A DNA stretch of 64,000 nucleotides from an uncultured Clostridium sp. (GTDB lineage: Bacteria > Bacillota > Clostridia > TANB77 > CAG-508). The notes under the pieces were generated by a model that saw nothing but the letters and a program-made list of their open reading frames with translations, made no database searches and was not told the DNA's origin. Both the position numbers and the translations under genes were made by a program. Position 1 is the first letter of the stretch; each line of letters begins with the position of its first letter. The stretch is from positions 43,372-107,371 of the forward strand of contig CAMBEE010000006.1 of NCBI GenBank assembly GCA_945865665.1, given 5' to 3'. This document shows, piece by piece, positions 17,673 to 27,422 of the stretch.

Positions 17673-18209
17673 ATGTCAAGAATAGGAAATAAACCTATAA
17701 CAGTACCTGATGGTGTAGAAGTAAAAATAGACGGACACAAAATTACTGTAAAAGGACCAAAAGGAACTTTAGAAAGAGAAATACATAGAAATATTTCTTT
17801 AGAAATGAATGATAATGTTATTAAAGTAACAAGAAAAAATGATGAACCAGCTAACAGAAGTTTACATGGTTTAACAAGAACTTTAATCAATAACATGATA
17901 ATTGGTGTAACACATGAATACACTAAAGAATTACAAATCAATGGTGTTGGTTACAGAGTTGCAAAACAAGGAACAGGAATAAACATGACTTTAGGATATT
18001 CTCATCCAGTAATTATGGAAGCTCCAGAAGGAATTGCTTTTGATGTTCCAAATGCAAATACAATTATCGTTAGAGGTATTGATAAAGAATTAGTAGGTCA
18101 AACAGCAGCTGTTGTAAGATCTAAGAGACCACCAGAAGTATATAGAGGTAAAGGTATCAAATATGCTGATGAAGTTATTAGACGTAAAGAGGGTAAAACT
18201 GGTAAATAA
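17673..18209 (+). CDS. rplF: 50S ribosomal protein L6
   Basis: The 178-residue L6 starts MSRIGNKPITVPDGVEV and ends with the strongly conserved RPPEVYRGKGIKYADE block. It lies near the GTPase-associated centre. SD is AAGGAGG. The last base of its stop codon begins hairpin copy D. Confidence 0.98.
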   Translation: MSRIGNKPITVPDGVEVKIDGHKITVKGPKGTLEREIHRNISLEMNDNVIKVTRKNDEPANRSLHGLTRTLINNMIIGVTHEYTKELQINGVGYRVAKQGTGINMTLGYSHPVIMEAPEGIAFDVPNANTIIVRGIDKELVGQTAAVVRSKRPPEVYRGKGIKYADEVIRRKEGKTGK

Positions 18210-18332
18210 ATTCAAATGAAAATCAGCATCTTGCACATTTTTATTTCATTAATCAGACTTCGACGTACAGACGTACGACTTCAGCCTGCTTAATTTATAA
18301 AAATGCACAATATACTAATTTTGATTTGAATT
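18209..18332 (+). repeat. Intercistronic hairpin repeat, copy D (rplF-rplR), covarying
   Basis: This is the most divergent copy, but it folds the same way. The outer stem is AATTCAAATGAAAATCAG with its paired strand at 18314-18332, the middle stem is TGCACATTTTTAT with ATAAAAATGCACA, and the apex CGTAC-AGAC-GTACG replaces ATAC-AAAC-GTAT of the other copies. Changes occur on both sides of the stems together. Confidence 0.8.
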
Positions 18333-18410
18333 AAAATAATAAACCAAAAAATCTAAAACGAAACAAAGCATATTAATTGTATAATTACTACGTAGCTAAA
18401 ATAGTTTGAG

Positions 18411-18450
18411 TTGGCAGGCAAAATTTTGAAAAAATTTTGAATGACGATGA
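18411..18450 (+). repeat. Short hairpin repeat before rplR
   Basis: TTGGCAGGC, CAAAATTTT-GAAA-AAATTTTG and AATGACGATGA, then a purine-rich tail leading into the GGGAG SD of rplR. Same family as 14993 and 60645. Confidence 0.65.
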
Positions 18451-18483
18451 CCGGAGCAGAGCGTAGGGAAAGGGAGAATAAAA

Positions 18484-18843
18484 ATGGTTAAGAAAACAGA
18501 TAGAAAAATGGAAAGAACAAGAAGACATTTAAGAGTTAGAACAAAAGTATCTGGAACAAGTGAAAGACCAAGACTATGTGTATATAGAAGTAACGCAAAC
18601 TTATATGTACAAATCATAGATGATGTTGCAGGAAACACATTAGTTAGTTGTTCAACATTAGATAAAGATATAAAAACAAAACATGCTAATAAAGAAGCTG
18701 CTAAAGAAGTTGGAGCAATGATAGCTAAAAAAGCATTAGAAAAAAATATTGATACAGTAGTTTTTGATCGTGGTGGATACATTTATCACGGTGTAGTAAA
18801 AGAATTAGCAGAAGCTGCTAGAGAAGGCGGATTAAAATTCTAG
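18484..18843 (+). CDS. rplR: 50S ribosomal protein L18
   Basis: The 119-residue L18 ([25 protein letters not shown], then [26 protein letters not shown]) binds 5S rRNA with L5. SD is AAGGGAG. The 270-base gap before it holds two different hairpin repeats and nothing coding. Confidence 0.97.
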   Translation: MVKKTDRKMERTRRHLRVRTKVSGTSERPRLCVYRSNANLYVQIIDDVAGNTLVSCSTLDKDIKTKHANKEAAKEVGAMIAKKALEKNIDTVVFDRGGYIYHGVVKELAEAAREGGLKF

Positions 18844-18869
18844 AATAAAAAGAGGAGGAATAAAAACCA

Positions 18870-19355
18870 ATGGAAGAAAAAAGCGAATTAAAAGAAAAAG
18901 TTGTTGCCATAAACAGAGTTGCAAAAGTTGTTAAAGGTGGTAGAACTTTTAGATTTAGTGCGGTAGTTGTAGTTGGTGATGAAAACGGACATATTGGTGT
19001 TGGAAACGGTAAAGCAGCCGAAGTTCCAGACGCAATCAAAAAAGCTATGCAAGAAGCTAAGAAAAACTTAGTTGAAGTACCAATCGTCGATACAACAGTT
19101 CCACATGAATTTGTTGGAAAATTCGGTAGTGCTAAAGTTTTATTAAAACCAGCTGCTGTTGGTACTGGATTAATAGCTGGAGGTAGCGTTAGACCAGTAT
19201 TAGAGCTTGCAGGATATAAAAACATAAGAACAAAAGTTATTGGAACAAACAATCCAAGAAACGTTGTTTATGCTACAATCGAAGGATTAAAAGCTATGCA
19301 AACAGCTGAACAAGTAGCTAAAAAAAGAGGTAAAAAAGTAGAAGAAATTTTATAG
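18870..19355 (+). CDS. rpsE: 30S ribosomal protein S5
   Basis: The 161-residue S5 has [21 protein letters not shown], then [23 protein letters not shown] and [20 protein letters not shown]. It is part of the mRNA entry helicase and affects decoding accuracy. SD is AGAGGAGG. In most operons rpmD (L30) comes next; it is missing here. Confidence 0.98.
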   Translation: MEEKSELKEKVVAINRVAKVVKGGRTFRFSAVVVVGDENGHIGVGNGKAAEVPDAIKKAMQEAKKNLVEVPIVDTTVPHEFVGKFGSAKVLLKPAAVGTGLIAGGSVRPVLELAGYKNIRTKVIGTNNPRNVVYATIEGLKAMQTAEQVAKKRGKKVEEIL

Positions 19356-19469
19356 TAAAATACGAAATTTAGTAAAGGGAAAACACATTAACATGGGGCA
19401 AGATATAAAGTTCGTATAGTCCTGTGGGAAAATGTACCCTGTTAAAGAAAGAGGAGGTGCAAGCGCAAA

Positions 19470-19904
19470 ATGAAGTTAGGAGAATTAAAACCAGCTGAAG
19501 AAAGAGTTTCAAGAAGAAGAGTAGGACGTGGAATTGGTTCTGGACTTGGAAAAACATCAGGAAGAGGACATAAAGGACAAAAAGCAAGATCAGGCGGCGG
19601 AGTAAGAAGAGGATTCGAAGGTGGTCAAACACCATTATATAGAAGATTACCAAAAAGAGGATTCAACAATATTCACGCTAAAAATTACACAGAAGTAACA
19701 TTAAAAATGTTAAACAAATCAACAGTTACTGATGTAACAGCAGAAACATTATTAGCTGATGGAATAATCGGAAAAGTAAATGATGGAATCGTAGTATTGG
19801 CAACAGGAAAATTAGAGAAAAAATTAAATGTTAAAGCTACAAGATTTACTGCAAAAGCAAAAGAAGAAATTGAAGCTTTAGGCGGAAAGGCTGAGGTGAT
19901 TTAA
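19470..19904 (+). CDS. rplO: 50S ribosomal protein L15
   Basis: The 144-residue L15 carries [22 protein letters not shown] and [15 protein letters not shown]. It is a late-assembly protein deep in the 50S. SD is GAGGAGG. It directly abuts secY, which starts at the next base after its stop. Confidence 0.97.
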   Translation: MKLGELKPAEERVSRRRVGRGIGSGLGKTSGRGHKGQKARSGGGVRRGFEGGQTPLYRRLPKRGFNNIHAKNYTEVTLKMLNKSTVTDVTAETLLADGIIGKVNDGIVVLATGKLEKKLNVKATRFTAKAKEEIEALGGKAEVI

Positions 19905-21224
19905 TTGTTTAAAACAATCAAAAATGCATTTAAGACACCTGACGTAAGAAAGAGAATATTATATACATTACTATTAATAGTAATATTTAGACTAGGATGT
20001 TATATTACAGTACCAGGAGTAAACAGTATAACATTAAATGAAGCAATGAGCTCAAATAATGGAGTTGCAGGATTAATAGATATGATTTCCGGAGGAGCTT
20101 TTTCAAGATTCTCAGTATTTGCAATGTCAATTAGTCCATACATTACAGCTTCAATTGTAATACAATTATTAGGTATGATAATACCATCTTTAGAGAGATT
20201 AACTAAAGAAGGCGGAGAAGAAGGAAGAAAGAAAATTAACAGATACACAAAAATATTAACATTAGTTTTAGCTTTAATAGAAGCTATAGGTGTATTTGTT
20301 TCTTACAAATCTTCTGGAATATTTATAAACACAAACTTCTCTACAGCAGCTTTAGTAGTAATATCTCTAGTAGCAGGAACATCAATATTAATGTGGCTAG
20401 GAGATGAAATTACAAACAAAGGAATTGGAAATGGAATTTCAATGATAATATTCATTGGTATCATTTCAGGATTACCAAGTTTTGTAACAACATTATGGAA
20501 TTTAATGTTCACAAGTAATGGATTTAGTACAACAGGATTATTGATGGCAATAGGAATGTTAATTGGTGCTATAATCTTAGTAGCAGGAGTTGTATTTATA
20601 CAACAAGCCGAAAGAAGAGTACCAGTACAATATTCTAAAAAAGTAGTTGGAAGAAAAATGGTAGGAGCACAAAATACTCATATTCCATTAAAACTTGCAA
20701 TGGCAGGAGTTATGCCAATAATATTTGCATCATCATTCTTAACATTTCCAGCAATGATTTTGCAAATATTTGTAAAAGATATAACTACTCAAACTGGATT
20801 CTGGGCAGGAGTATATAAATTTTCAATCGCTACATCATCTTCAAGTGTAGGTATTGGATATAGTATAGCAAATGCTTTAGTATACTTAGTATTAATTATG
20901 GCATTTACATTTTTCTATACTTATGCAACATTCAATCCAGCAGAAGTATCAAACAACATTAAACAAAATGGTGGATTTATACCAGGAATAAGAGCAGGAA
21001 AGCCAACAACAGATTATTTAACATCAATAATAACAAAACTAACATGGTTTGGTGGGTTCTTCTTAGCAGTAATAGCAATATTACCAATGTTACTAAGATT
21101 CACTGGATTAAATATAGCATTTGGTGGTACATCAATATTAATCGTTGTAGGTGTAGCATTAGAAACAATTCAACAATTAGAATCACTATTAGTAATGAGA
21201 CACTATAAAGGATTTCTAGAATAG
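19905..21224 (+). CDS. secY: Protein translocase subunit SecY
   Basis: The 439-residue membrane channel has the usual ten hydrophobic segments. Signatures include FRLGCYITVPGV in TM1, GGAFSRFSVFAMSISPYITASI in the plug/TM2 region, QQAERRVPVQYSKKVVG and a GGTSILIVVGVALETIQQLES end. It starts with TTG; GAGGTG inside the end of rplO is the SD. It exports preproteins with SecA, SecE and SecG. Confidence 0.97.
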   Translation: MFKTIKNAFKTPDVRKRILYTLLLIVIFRLGCYITVPGVNSITLNEAMSSNNGVAGLIDMISGGAFSRFSVFAMSISPYITASIVIQLLGMIIPSLERLTKEGGEEGRKKINRYTKILTLVLALIEAIGVFVSYKSSGIFINTNFSTAALVVISLVAGTSILMWLGDEITNKGIGNGISMIIFIGIISGLPSFVTTLWNLMFTSNGFSTTGLLMAIGMLIGAIILVAGVVFIQQAERRVPVQYSKKVVGRKMVGAQNTHIPLKLAMAGVMPIIFASSFLTFPAMILQIFVKDITTQTGFWAGVYKFSIATSSSSVGIGYSIANALVYLVLIMAFTFFYTYATFNPAEVSNNIKQNGGFIPGIRAGKPTTDYLTSIITKLTWFGGFFLAVIAILPMLLRFTGLNIAFGGTSILIVVGVALETIQQLESLLVMRHYKGFLE

Positions 21225-21368
21225 AGTATAACATTGTGGGGAGATATGCATTTTGTATATCACCCTATAATGGTTTTTATAATGTTTATTTTATTATACT
21301 TTTTAAAAATCATGTATATACTAATAAAGTAGATATTATAAAGATTATTATAAATAATCTAAAAAAAA

Positions 21369-21410
21369 TTGTCAGATAAAATTTTGAAAAGATTTTGGAT
21401 GATGATGATG
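21369..21410 (+). repeat. Short hairpin repeat before adk
   Basis: TTGTCAGAT, AAAATTTT-GAAA-AGATTTT and GGATGATGATGA. A worn member of the family found before rpsQ, rplR, rplQ and rlmB. The remaining 21225-21368 stretch is AT-rich with no gene. Confidence 0.5.
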
Positions 21411-21426
21411 GAATGGAGAGATTTTA

Positions 21427-22089
21427 ATGATTATTATTATGTTAGGAGCACCAGGAACAGGGAAAGGAACTGTTGCAGGAATGCTACAAGAAAAACTTGG
21501 AATCAAACAAGTATCAACAGGAGACATATTTAGAAAAAATATGAAAGAACAAACAGAACTAGGAAAATTAGCAGAACAATATATATCAAAAGGTCAACTA
21601 GTACCAGATGATGTTACAATAAAAATAGTAGAAGACAGATTAAACGAACCAGATGTACAAAATGGAATAATATTAGATGGATTCCCAAGAACAGTAAAAC
21701 AAGCAGAAGCATTAGATAAAATATTAGAAGAAAAAGGAAAAAAAGTTGATAAAGTAATCAATTTAACAACACCTGAAGAAGAAATAATAGAAAGAATTGT
21801 TAACAGAAGAGTATGCTCAAATCAAGAATGTAAAGCAGTGTACAATATAGTTTTACATCCACCAAAAGTAGAAGGAATATGTGACAAATGTGGTTCAGAA
21901 TTAGTAACAAGAAAAGATGATACAGAAGAAACTGTAAAAGCAAGATTAAAAAGTTATTTTGAACAAACAAGCCCATTAGTAGATTACTACGAAAAACAAG
22001 GAACTTTAGAAACAGAAGTTGTAAGTAAAACAGTTAATAAATTAGGAAAAGATGTAGCAGAAGAAGTTGCAGCAGAATTGGGACAATAG
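21427..22089 (+). CDS. adk: Adenylate kinase
   Basis: This 220-residue enzyme interconverts ATP, ADP and AMP. The P-loop GAPGTGKGT begins at residue 7, DGFPRT is the NMP-site block, and the long LID carries four cysteines (CSNQECKAVYN and CDKCG), as in zinc-binding Gram-positive enzymes. The first ATG is used; another ATG at 21439 would cut into strand beta1. GGAGAG is the SD. secY-adk-map order is standard. Confidence 0.96.
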   Translation: MIIIMLGAPGTGKGTVAGMLQEKLGIKQVSTGDIFRKNMKEQTELGKLAEQYISKGQLVPDDVTIKIVEDRLNEPDVQNGIILDGFPRTVKQAEALDKILEEKGKKVDKVINLTTPEEEIIERIVNRRVCSNQECKAVYNIVLHPPKVEGICDKCGSELVTRKDDTEETVKARLKSYFEQTSPLVDYYEKQGTLETEVVSKTVNKLGKDVAEEVAAELGQ

Positions 22090-22223
22090 GGACAGACACA
22101 AAATGTCTCAAATTTACTAAAAATTTCAATTTTTTTGAGTGTAACAAAGAGTAGAGAATGAAAATTGAAAATTTTCAGATTAGTTCTAAAATGTAAAAGA
22201 TATAAAAAAGGAGACGACCTAAA

Positions 22224-23000
22224 TTGGTAACAATAAAATCAAAAAGAGAAATTGAATTAATGAGAGAAGCTGGGAAAGTTGTAGCAGAAGTATATGATGA
22301 ACTAGAAAAACACATGAAACCAGGAATAACAACATTAGAATTAGATCAAATTGCAGAACAAACTATGAGAAAATTAGGAGCAGAACCTGCAGAAAAAGGA
22401 TATGACCCAGGAATAAAAGGAGTTCCTAAATTTCCAGCATCAATATGTGTATCAATAAATGACGAAGTTATACACGGAATTCCATCTAAATATAGAAAGT
22501 TAAAAGAAGGAGACATTGTCAGCATAGATACAGTTGCATTAAAAAATGGATATAATGGAGATGCAGCAAGAACATTTGTAGTTGGAAAAACAAGCAAAGA
22601 AAATCAAAGATTAATAGATGTAACAAAACAAGCATTTTTTGAAGGAATTAAGTATGCAAAAAAAGGAAACAGACTAGGTGACATATGTCATGCAATAGGT
22701 GAGTATGTCCATTCACAAGGATATTCAGTAGTGAGAGAATTCCAAGGACACGGAATTGGAAGAGAAATGCATGAAGACCCAGGAATTCCAAACTACGGAA
22801 AAGCAGGAAGAGGAATAAGACTTGAACCAGGTATGACTCTAGCAATAGAACCTATGGTAATACAAGGAAAACCAAACATTTTAGAACTAGATGATGGTTG
22901 GACAATTATTACAGAAGATGGAAGTATGGCAGCACATTATGAAAATACAATTTTAATTACAGAAAAAGAGCCAGAAATATTGACAATACTAAAAAAATAA
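22224..23000 (+). CDS. map: Methionine aminopeptidase, type I
   Basis: The 258-residue type Ia enzyme removes N-terminal methionine. Metal ligands are visible in order: Asp in DTVALKNGYNGDAARTF (two), His in GHGIGREMHEDP, Glu in LEPGMTLAIEPM and the final Glu in ENTILITE. ICVSINDEVIHGIP holds the substrate His. It starts at TTG behind AAAAAAGGAG; there is no competing ATG before the conserved block KREIELMREAGKV. Confidence 0.96.
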   Translation: MVTIKSKREIELMREAGKVVAEVYDELEKHMKPGITTLELDQIAEQTMRKLGAEPAEKGYDPGIKGVPKFPASICVSINDEVIHGIPSKYRKLKEGDIVSIDTVALKNGYNGDAARTFVVGKTSKENQRLIDVTKQAFFEGIKYAKKGNRLGDICHAIGEYVHSQGYSVVREFQGHGIGREMHEDPGIPNYGKAGRGIRLEPGMTLAIEPMVIQGKPNILELDDGWTIITEDGSMAAHYENTILITEKEPEILTILKK

Positions 23001-23134
23001 TGTATAATGTAGTAGTTATTATACCAAAATGGAAAAATTGTGGAAAAATCATTTGAATTTAAGCAAATTTAAGTCAAAAAGATTAAACACAAAACCATAA
23101 ATAATAATAGATTGCTCTTATAGGAGGGGATATT

Positions 23135-23353
23135 TTGGCAAAGGAAGATGTTATAGAAGTAGAAGGAACAGTAGTAGAATCACTACCAAATACAAATTTT
23201 AAAGTAGAACTTGAAAATGGACATCAAATATTAGCTCATATTTCAGGAAAACTTAGAATGAATTATATAAAAATTCTACCAGGTGACAAAGTTAAAGTAG
23301 AACTTTCACCATATGACCTTACAAAGGGACGTATTACTTGGAGAGCAAAATAA
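23135..23353 (+). CDS. infA: Translation initiation factor IF-1
   Basis: The 72-residue OB-fold protein ([18 protein letters not shown], then [20 protein letters not shown] and [18 protein letters not shown]) is full length and complete. It starts at TTG after AGGAGGGG. Between map and infA there is no KOW-domain L14e-like gene, which many Firmicutes carry at this point. Confidence 0.97.
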   Translation: MAKEDVIEVEGTVVESLPNTNFKVELENGHQILAHISGKLRMNYIKILPGDKVKVELSPYDLTKGRITWRAK

Positions 23354-23455
23354 AATAAATAAAAAGCTATCACTTTTAATTTATTTATAATAAAAGTAAA
23401 AAATTAACCCAAATATATAAAACCTAAAAGGTAAAAAAATAGGAGGTGCAAAAAC

Positions 23456-23569
23456 ATGAAAGTAAGACCATCAGTAAAGAAAATATGTGACAAATGCAAA
23501 GTAATTAAAAGAAAAGGTGTAATTAGAGTTATTTGTGAAAACCCTAAACACAAACAAAGACAAGGATAA
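23456..23569 (+). CDS. rpmJ: 50S ribosomal protein L36
   Basis: A 37-residue [20 protein letters not shown] and so on to KHKQRQG, with the C-x2-C and C-x4-H zinc ligands of L36 (CDKC, then CENPKH). AGGAGG is a strong SD. It sits in its normal place between infA and rpsM. Confidence 0.97.
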   Translation: MKVRPSVKKICDKCKVIKRKGVIRVICENPKHKQRQG

Positions 23570-23779
23570 AACAGTTTATAACACAAATAGGTAGCGGCTG
23601 TAAATATATATTTATAAAATATATATTAACATATCGATTTGTGTTTATATATATGTCTTGAAGATATCTAAAGACCCAAGAGCATGGGTGCATTTCACCT
23701 TTAGAAAAAATAGAGACAACGCAACAAAATGTTGCAAAACATATAATTATATAGAAAAAATTTGGAGGTGCAAAATAAT

Positions 23780-24148
23780 ATGGCTCGTATAGCAGGAGTA
23801 GATCTACCTAAAGAAAAAAGAGTAGAAATAGGACTTACATATATTTATGGAATAGGATTAACAAGCTCTCAAAAAATTCTAGCAAAAGCTGGTATCAACC
23901 CAGACACTAGAGTAAAAGACTTAACTGATGACGAAATTAATAGCATAAGAAAAGTTATTGACGAATCATACACAGTTGAAGGTGATTTAAGAAGAGAAGT
24001 TGCTTTAAACATAAAAAGACTTACAGAAATTGGATGCTACAGAGGATTAAGACATAGAAAAGGTTTACCTGTAAGAGGACAAAGAACTAAAACTAATGCT
24101 AGAACTAGAAAAGGTCCTAGAAAGTTAGTTAGTAAAAGCAAAAAATAA
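23780..24148 (+). CDS. rpsM: 30S ribosomal protein S13
   Basis: The 122-residue S13 ([21 protein letters not shown], then [25 protein letters not shown]) forms part of the 30S head and bridge B1. The start at 23780 follows GGAGGTGC; a frame-extending ATG at 23762 precedes the SD and is rejected. The 210 bases upstream hold an AT-rich hairpin near 23603 and no gene. Confidence 0.97.
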   Translation: MARIAGVDLPKEKRVEIGLTYIYGIGLTSSQKILAKAGINPDTRVKDLTDDEINSIRKVIDESYTVEGDLRREVALNIKRLTEIGCYRGLRHRKGLPVRGQRTKTNARTRKGPRKLVSKSKK

Positions 24149-24149
24149 T

Positions 24150-24276
24150 AAAAATCGATTAAAATCATCAATCTGCACATTTTCAACATTTATTACAAAT
24201 CTCGGCATACAAACGTATAGCCTCGCCTTGTAATAAATATCAAAAATGCACATCTTAATAATTTTAATCAATTTTT
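24150..24276 (+). repeat. Intercistronic hairpin repeat, copy C (rpsM-rpsK)
   Basis: Core as in copies A and B. The outer stem AAAAATCGATTAAAATCAT pairs with ATAATTTTAATCAATTTTT. Compared with copy B, the outer-arm changes AGCAG to TCATC and CTACT to ATAAT keep the arm paired over most of its length. Confidence 0.85.
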
Positions 24277-24325
24277 GAGAATATTGAATAAAACCTTATT
24301 ATCAATGAAGGAGGGAATTTTAGAA

Positions 24326-24724
24326 ATGGCTAATAATAAAACAGCTAGAAAACCAGTAGCTAGAAGAAATAGAAAAAACATCGAAAAAGGTGCAGCTCAT
24401 ATTCATTCTAGTTTTAATAATACAATAGTAACAATAACAGATACACAAGGAAATGCAATTTCTTGGGGAAGTGCTGGAGAATTAGGATTCAAAGGTTCAA
24501 GAAAAAGTACACCATTTGCTGCAGGACAAGTTGCAGAAACAGCAGCTAAAGCAGCTATGGAACATGGATTAAAAACAGTAGAAGTATTTGTTAAAGGACC
24601 AGGAGCTGGTAGAGAAGCAGCAATCAGAGCACTTCAAACAGCAGGTCTAGAAATAAGCGCAATTAAAGACGTAACACCAATACCACATAATGGATGTAGA
24701 CCACCAAAAAGAAGAAGAGTATAA
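24326..24724 (+). CDS. rpsK: 30S ribosomal protein S11
   Basis: The 132-residue S11 ([19 protein letters not shown], then [14 protein letters not shown] and [18 protein letters not shown]) lines the mRNA exit channel. The start at 24326 follows GAAGGAGGG; the ORF opens 51 bases earlier, but that ATG overlaps hairpin copy C and lacks an SD. Confidence 0.97.
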   Translation: MANNKTARKPVARRNRKNIEKGAAHIHSSFNNTIVTITDTQGNAISWGSAGELGFKGSRKSTPFAAGQVAETAAKAAMEHGLKTVEVFVKGPGAGREAAIRALQTAGLEISAIKDVTPIPHNGCRPPKRRRV

Positions 24725-24743
24725 GAGAAGGGAGTAGAAAATA

Positions 24744-25370
24744 ATGGCAAGATATAAAGACGAACAATGTCGTATATGCCGTAGAGAAGGACAAAAATTG
24801 TTCTTAAAAGGTGCAAGATGCTACTCAGATAAATGTAGTATATCAAGAAGAAACTATGCACCAGGTCAACACGGACAAAAAAGAGCAAAACTTTCTGAAT
24901 ACGGTACACAATTAAGAGAAAAACAAAAAACTAAAGCATATTATGGAGTTGGAGAAAAACAATTCAGAAAATATTTTGAAATGGCTTCAAATAAAAAAGG
25001 TGTAACAGGTGAAAACTTATTACAAATATTAGAAAGCAGATTAGATAACGTTGTATACAGATTAGGATTTGGAACATCAAGAGCACAAGCAAGACAATTT
25101 GTAAACCATGGACAATTTGAAGTTAATGGTAAAAGAGTAGATATACCATCTTACTTAGTAAAAGCAGGAGATGTAATCGCAGTTAGAGAAAGCAAAAAAG
25201 ATAACTCTACATTAAAAATCAATATAGAAGAAAACTTAGCAAGACCAGTTCCAGCTTGGTTAGAAAGAGATAACGAAAAACTAAGTGGTAAAGTAATTAG
25301 ATTATCAGCTAGAGAAGACATAGATCTTCCAATAGAAGAACATTTAATAGTAGAGCTTTACTCAAAATAA
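24744..25370 (+). CDS. rpsD: 30S ribosomal protein S4, zinc-binding form
   Basis: The 208-residue S4 keeps four N-terminal cysteines (CRICRREG and CYSDKC) for zinc, plus the S4 RNA-binding block [27 protein letters not shown]4 nucleates 30S assembly. In alpha operons, as here, it sits between rpsK and rpoA. SD is AAGGGAG. Confidence 0.98.
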   Translation: MARYKDEQCRICRREGQKLFLKGARCYSDKCSISRRNYAPGQHGQKRAKLSEYGTQLREKQKTKAYYGVGEKQFRKYFEMASNKKGVTGENLLQILESRLDNVVYRLGFGTSRAQARQFVNHGQFEVNGKRVDIPSYLVKAGDVIAVRESKKDNSTLKINIEENLARPVPAWLERDNEKLSGKVIRLSAREDIDLPIEEHLIVELYSK

Positions 25371-25480
25371 TAGTTTTTGAAAGTAAGTGTAAAGGTTTAG
25401 TCAAAACTTTAAAATTTTACTTAAAAAAACTCATAAAGTTTTTAAAGAGTTTGAGAATAATCTCAATTTAGGAGGTAAAA

Positions 25481-26428
25481 ATGATAGAATTTGAAAAGCC
25501 AAATATTGAATGTCTAGAAATCGATGAAACAAATAATTATGCTAAATTTGTATGTGAACCATTAGAAAGAGGATATGGTGTAACAATAGGAAACTCACTA
25601 AGAAGAATATTACTTTCATCACTTCCAGGATGCGCAATAACAAGCGTAAAAATTGAAGGAGTATTACACGAATTTTCAACAATACCAAATGTTGTAGAAG
25701 ATGTACCAGAAGTAATAGTAAATTTAAAAAATGTTAGATTAAAATTCGACGGAAACGAAGAAAAAACATTAAGAATAAACTTCAAAGGTGAAGGAGAAGT
25801 TACAGCAGCAGATATAGAATCAGATGGAACAGTAGAAATACTAAACCCTGACTTACATATAGCAACAGTTGCAGAAGGTGGAAACCTTGTAATGGAACTA
25901 ACTGCTGATAGAGGAAGAGGATATAACTCATCTGAAAAAAATAAAAAACCAAATCAAGATATCTCTGTACTTCCAATTGATTCAATTTACACACCAGTTA
26001 AAAAAGTAAATTATCAAGTAGAAAATACTAGAGTTGGTCAAACAGTTGACTATGATAAACTAGTAATTGAAGTATGGACAGATGGAAGCTTAAAAGCACA
26101 TGAAGCATTAAGCTTAGCTGCAAAAGTAATGACAGGACATTTAGAATTATTTATAGATTTATCAGAAACAACTAAAAACACACAAGTTATGGTTGAAAAA
26201 GAAGAATCTAAGAAAGAAAAAGTTCTAGAAATGTCAATAGAAGAATTAGAACTATCTGTTAGATCATATAACTGCTTAAAAAGAGCTAACATCTCAACTG
26301 TTGAGGATTTAATTAGTAAATCTGAATCAGAAATGATGAAAGTTAGAAATTTAGGTAAAAAATCTTTTGATGAAGTAACAGCCAAATTACATTCATTGGG
26401 CTTAGACTTTGCACAAGAAGATGAGTAA
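25481..26428 (+). CDS. rpoA: DNA-directed RNA polymerase subunit alpha
   Basis: The 315-residue subunit has the N-terminal dimerisation domain ([20 protein letters not shown]) and a C-terminal DNA-binding domain with helix-hairpin-helix ([16 protein letters not shown], then [16 protein letters not shown]), joined by a charged linker. The alpha-CTD can contact UP elements and activators. SD is GGAGG. Length is normal for Firmicutes. Confidence 0.98.
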   Translation: MIEFEKPNIECLEIDETNNYAKFVCEPLERGYGVTIGNSLRRILLSSLPGCAITSVKIEGVLHEFSTIPNVVEDVPEVIVNLKNVRLKFDGNEEKTLRINFKGEGEVTAADIESDGTVEILNPDLHIATVAEGGNLVMELTADRGRGYNSSEKNKKPNQDISVLPIDSIYTPVKKVNYQVENTRVGQTVDYDKLVIEVWTDGSLKAHEALSLAAKVMTGHLELFIDLSETTKNTQVMVEKEESKKEKVLEMSIEELELSVRSYNCLKRANISTVEDLISKSESEMMKVRNLGKKSFDEVTAKLHSLGLDFAQEDE

Positions 26429-26467
26429 AAAAATAAGAATAGCAATAAATAAAAAAAGAGTAGAGAT

Positions 26468-26506
26468 TTGTCATCCGAAATTTTTTGAATTTTGGATGAC
26501 GATGAC
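26468..26506 (+). repeat. Short hairpin repeat before rplQ
   Basis: TCATCCGAAATT-TTTTG-AATTTTGGATGA is a 12-bp stem with one wobble, followed by CGATGA and a purine tail running into the rplQ SD. It is the best-paired member of the family that ends in ATGACGATGA. Confidence 0.65.
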
Positions 26507-26532
26507 CAAAGCGAAAGGGAAAGGTGAATAAA

Positions 26533-27060
26533 GTGGCTACAAATAGAAAATTAGGTAGAACTACAGATATAAGAATGTCAATGTTAAGAAACTTAACAAC
26601 AGACCTATTAGTATATGGAAAAGTAGAAACTACATTACCAAGAGCTAAAGAAGTAAAAGCAATAGCTGATAGCTTAATATCACTAGCAATAAAAGAAAAA
26701 GACAACTTTGAAGAAGTAGACACAAAAGTTGTTAAAGCTAAATTAGACTCTAAAGGTAATAAAGTTACAGAATTAGTAAAAAGCAAAAATGGTAAAGAAT
26801 TCTTAAAAGTAGTTAAAGAAGAAACTACTGAAAAAAGACAAAAAGATATGCCATCTAGATTAAATGCTAGAAGAAAAATAATGAGAAAAGTAAATAAAGT
26901 AAAAGACGCTGAAGGTAACAATATCGACGTACCAGCAAAATTATTCAACGAAATAGCACCTAAATATGCAGGTAAAAACGTTGGAGGATATACAAGAATT
27001 GTTAAAGCTGGACCAAGAAGAGGAGACGCAGCAGAAGTTGCTATATTACAATTAATATAA
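26533..27060 (+). CDS. rplQ: 50S ribosomal protein L17, extended form
   Basis: L17 begins with GTG at 26533 (MATNRKLGRTTDIRMSMLRNL), with AAAGGTG ahead; a GTG nine bases earlier overlaps the SD. At 175 residues it is roughly 50 longer than the usual 113-125. The extra part lies in the middle (about residues 65-115, lysine-rich, KVVKAKLDSKGNKVTELVK and so on), while the end GGYTRIVKAGPRRGDAAEVAILQL is standard. It is the last gene of the superoperon. Confidence 0.93.
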   Translation: MATNRKLGRTTDIRMSMLRNLTTDLLVYGKVETTLPRAKEVKAIADSLISLAIKEKDNFEEVDTKVVKAKLDSKGNKVTELVKSKNGKEFLKVVKEETTEKRQKDMPSRLNARRKIMRKVNKVKDAEGNNIDVPAKLFNEIAPKYAGKNVGGYTRIVKAGPRRGDAAEVAILQLI

Positions 27061-27066
27061 TTAATA

Positions 27067-27125
27067 AAAAATGTCGTTTTGGGGACGGTTCTGTTTGAGA
27101 CATCGGTTCCTAAAAGGACATTTTT
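27067..27125 (+). repeat. GGGACGGTTC palindromic repeat / rplQ terminator
   Basis: AAAAATGTC..TTTT and AAAA..GGACATTTTT close a stem around GGGGACGGTTCTGTTT and ATCGGTTCC. It ends in a T-run, so it can act as the terminator of the ribosomal operon. Related copies: 40092, 41022, 50445 and 60591. Confidence 0.7.
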
Positions 27126-27154
27126 ATTTTCCTATAATAGAAAGATAAAAAAAA

Positions 27155-27403
27155 TTATAGAGATTGTTTATATAAATCTAAAATTGAAACCTTCAAAGCT
27201 TTAGAAAAGCCAACAATTTCTATATCATTCACAAATCTTTTTCCATTTTCCAATTTTGATATGTCAGAACGAGATAGTTTAAATCCCATAATTTGCATTC
27301 TAGCACACAGGTCTTCTTGTGTGATTTTTTGTTTTTTTCTTATTTCTCTGATATTTTTTCCTGAAATATTTAAAGTATTCTTTGAAATATAAAAATTATC
27401 CAT
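27155..27403 (-). CDS. XRE-family helix-turn-helix regulator
   Basis: This 82-residue protein is essentially one HTH domain: IREIRKKQKITQEDLCARMQ (helices 1-2), then LSRSDISKLENGKRFV (recognition helix and turn), and ALKVSILDLY. AGGAGG is the SD. It is divergent from the surface-protein gene at 27512, and the gap contains two dyads with TGTTC/GAACA half-sites, the likely operators. It is a clear relative of the regulator at 47042, which also stands next to a surface gene. It probably represses its neighbours and itself. Confidence 0.8.
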   Translation of the reverse strand: MDNFYISKNTLNISGKNIREIRKKQKITQEDLCARMQIMGFKLSRSDISKLENGKRFVNDIEIVGFSKALKVSILDLYKQSL

Positions 27404-27422
27404 AAATTATACCTCCTAAAAA

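Noticed and set aside
19369..19653. Minus-strand ORF in the rpsE-rplO gap
   Set aside because: It mainly mirrors rplO and has no SD; it is not a relocated rpmD.
21225..21368. Gene in the secY-adk gap
   Set aside because: AT-rich with scattered stops; only weak hairpins such as AGATTATT with its complement.
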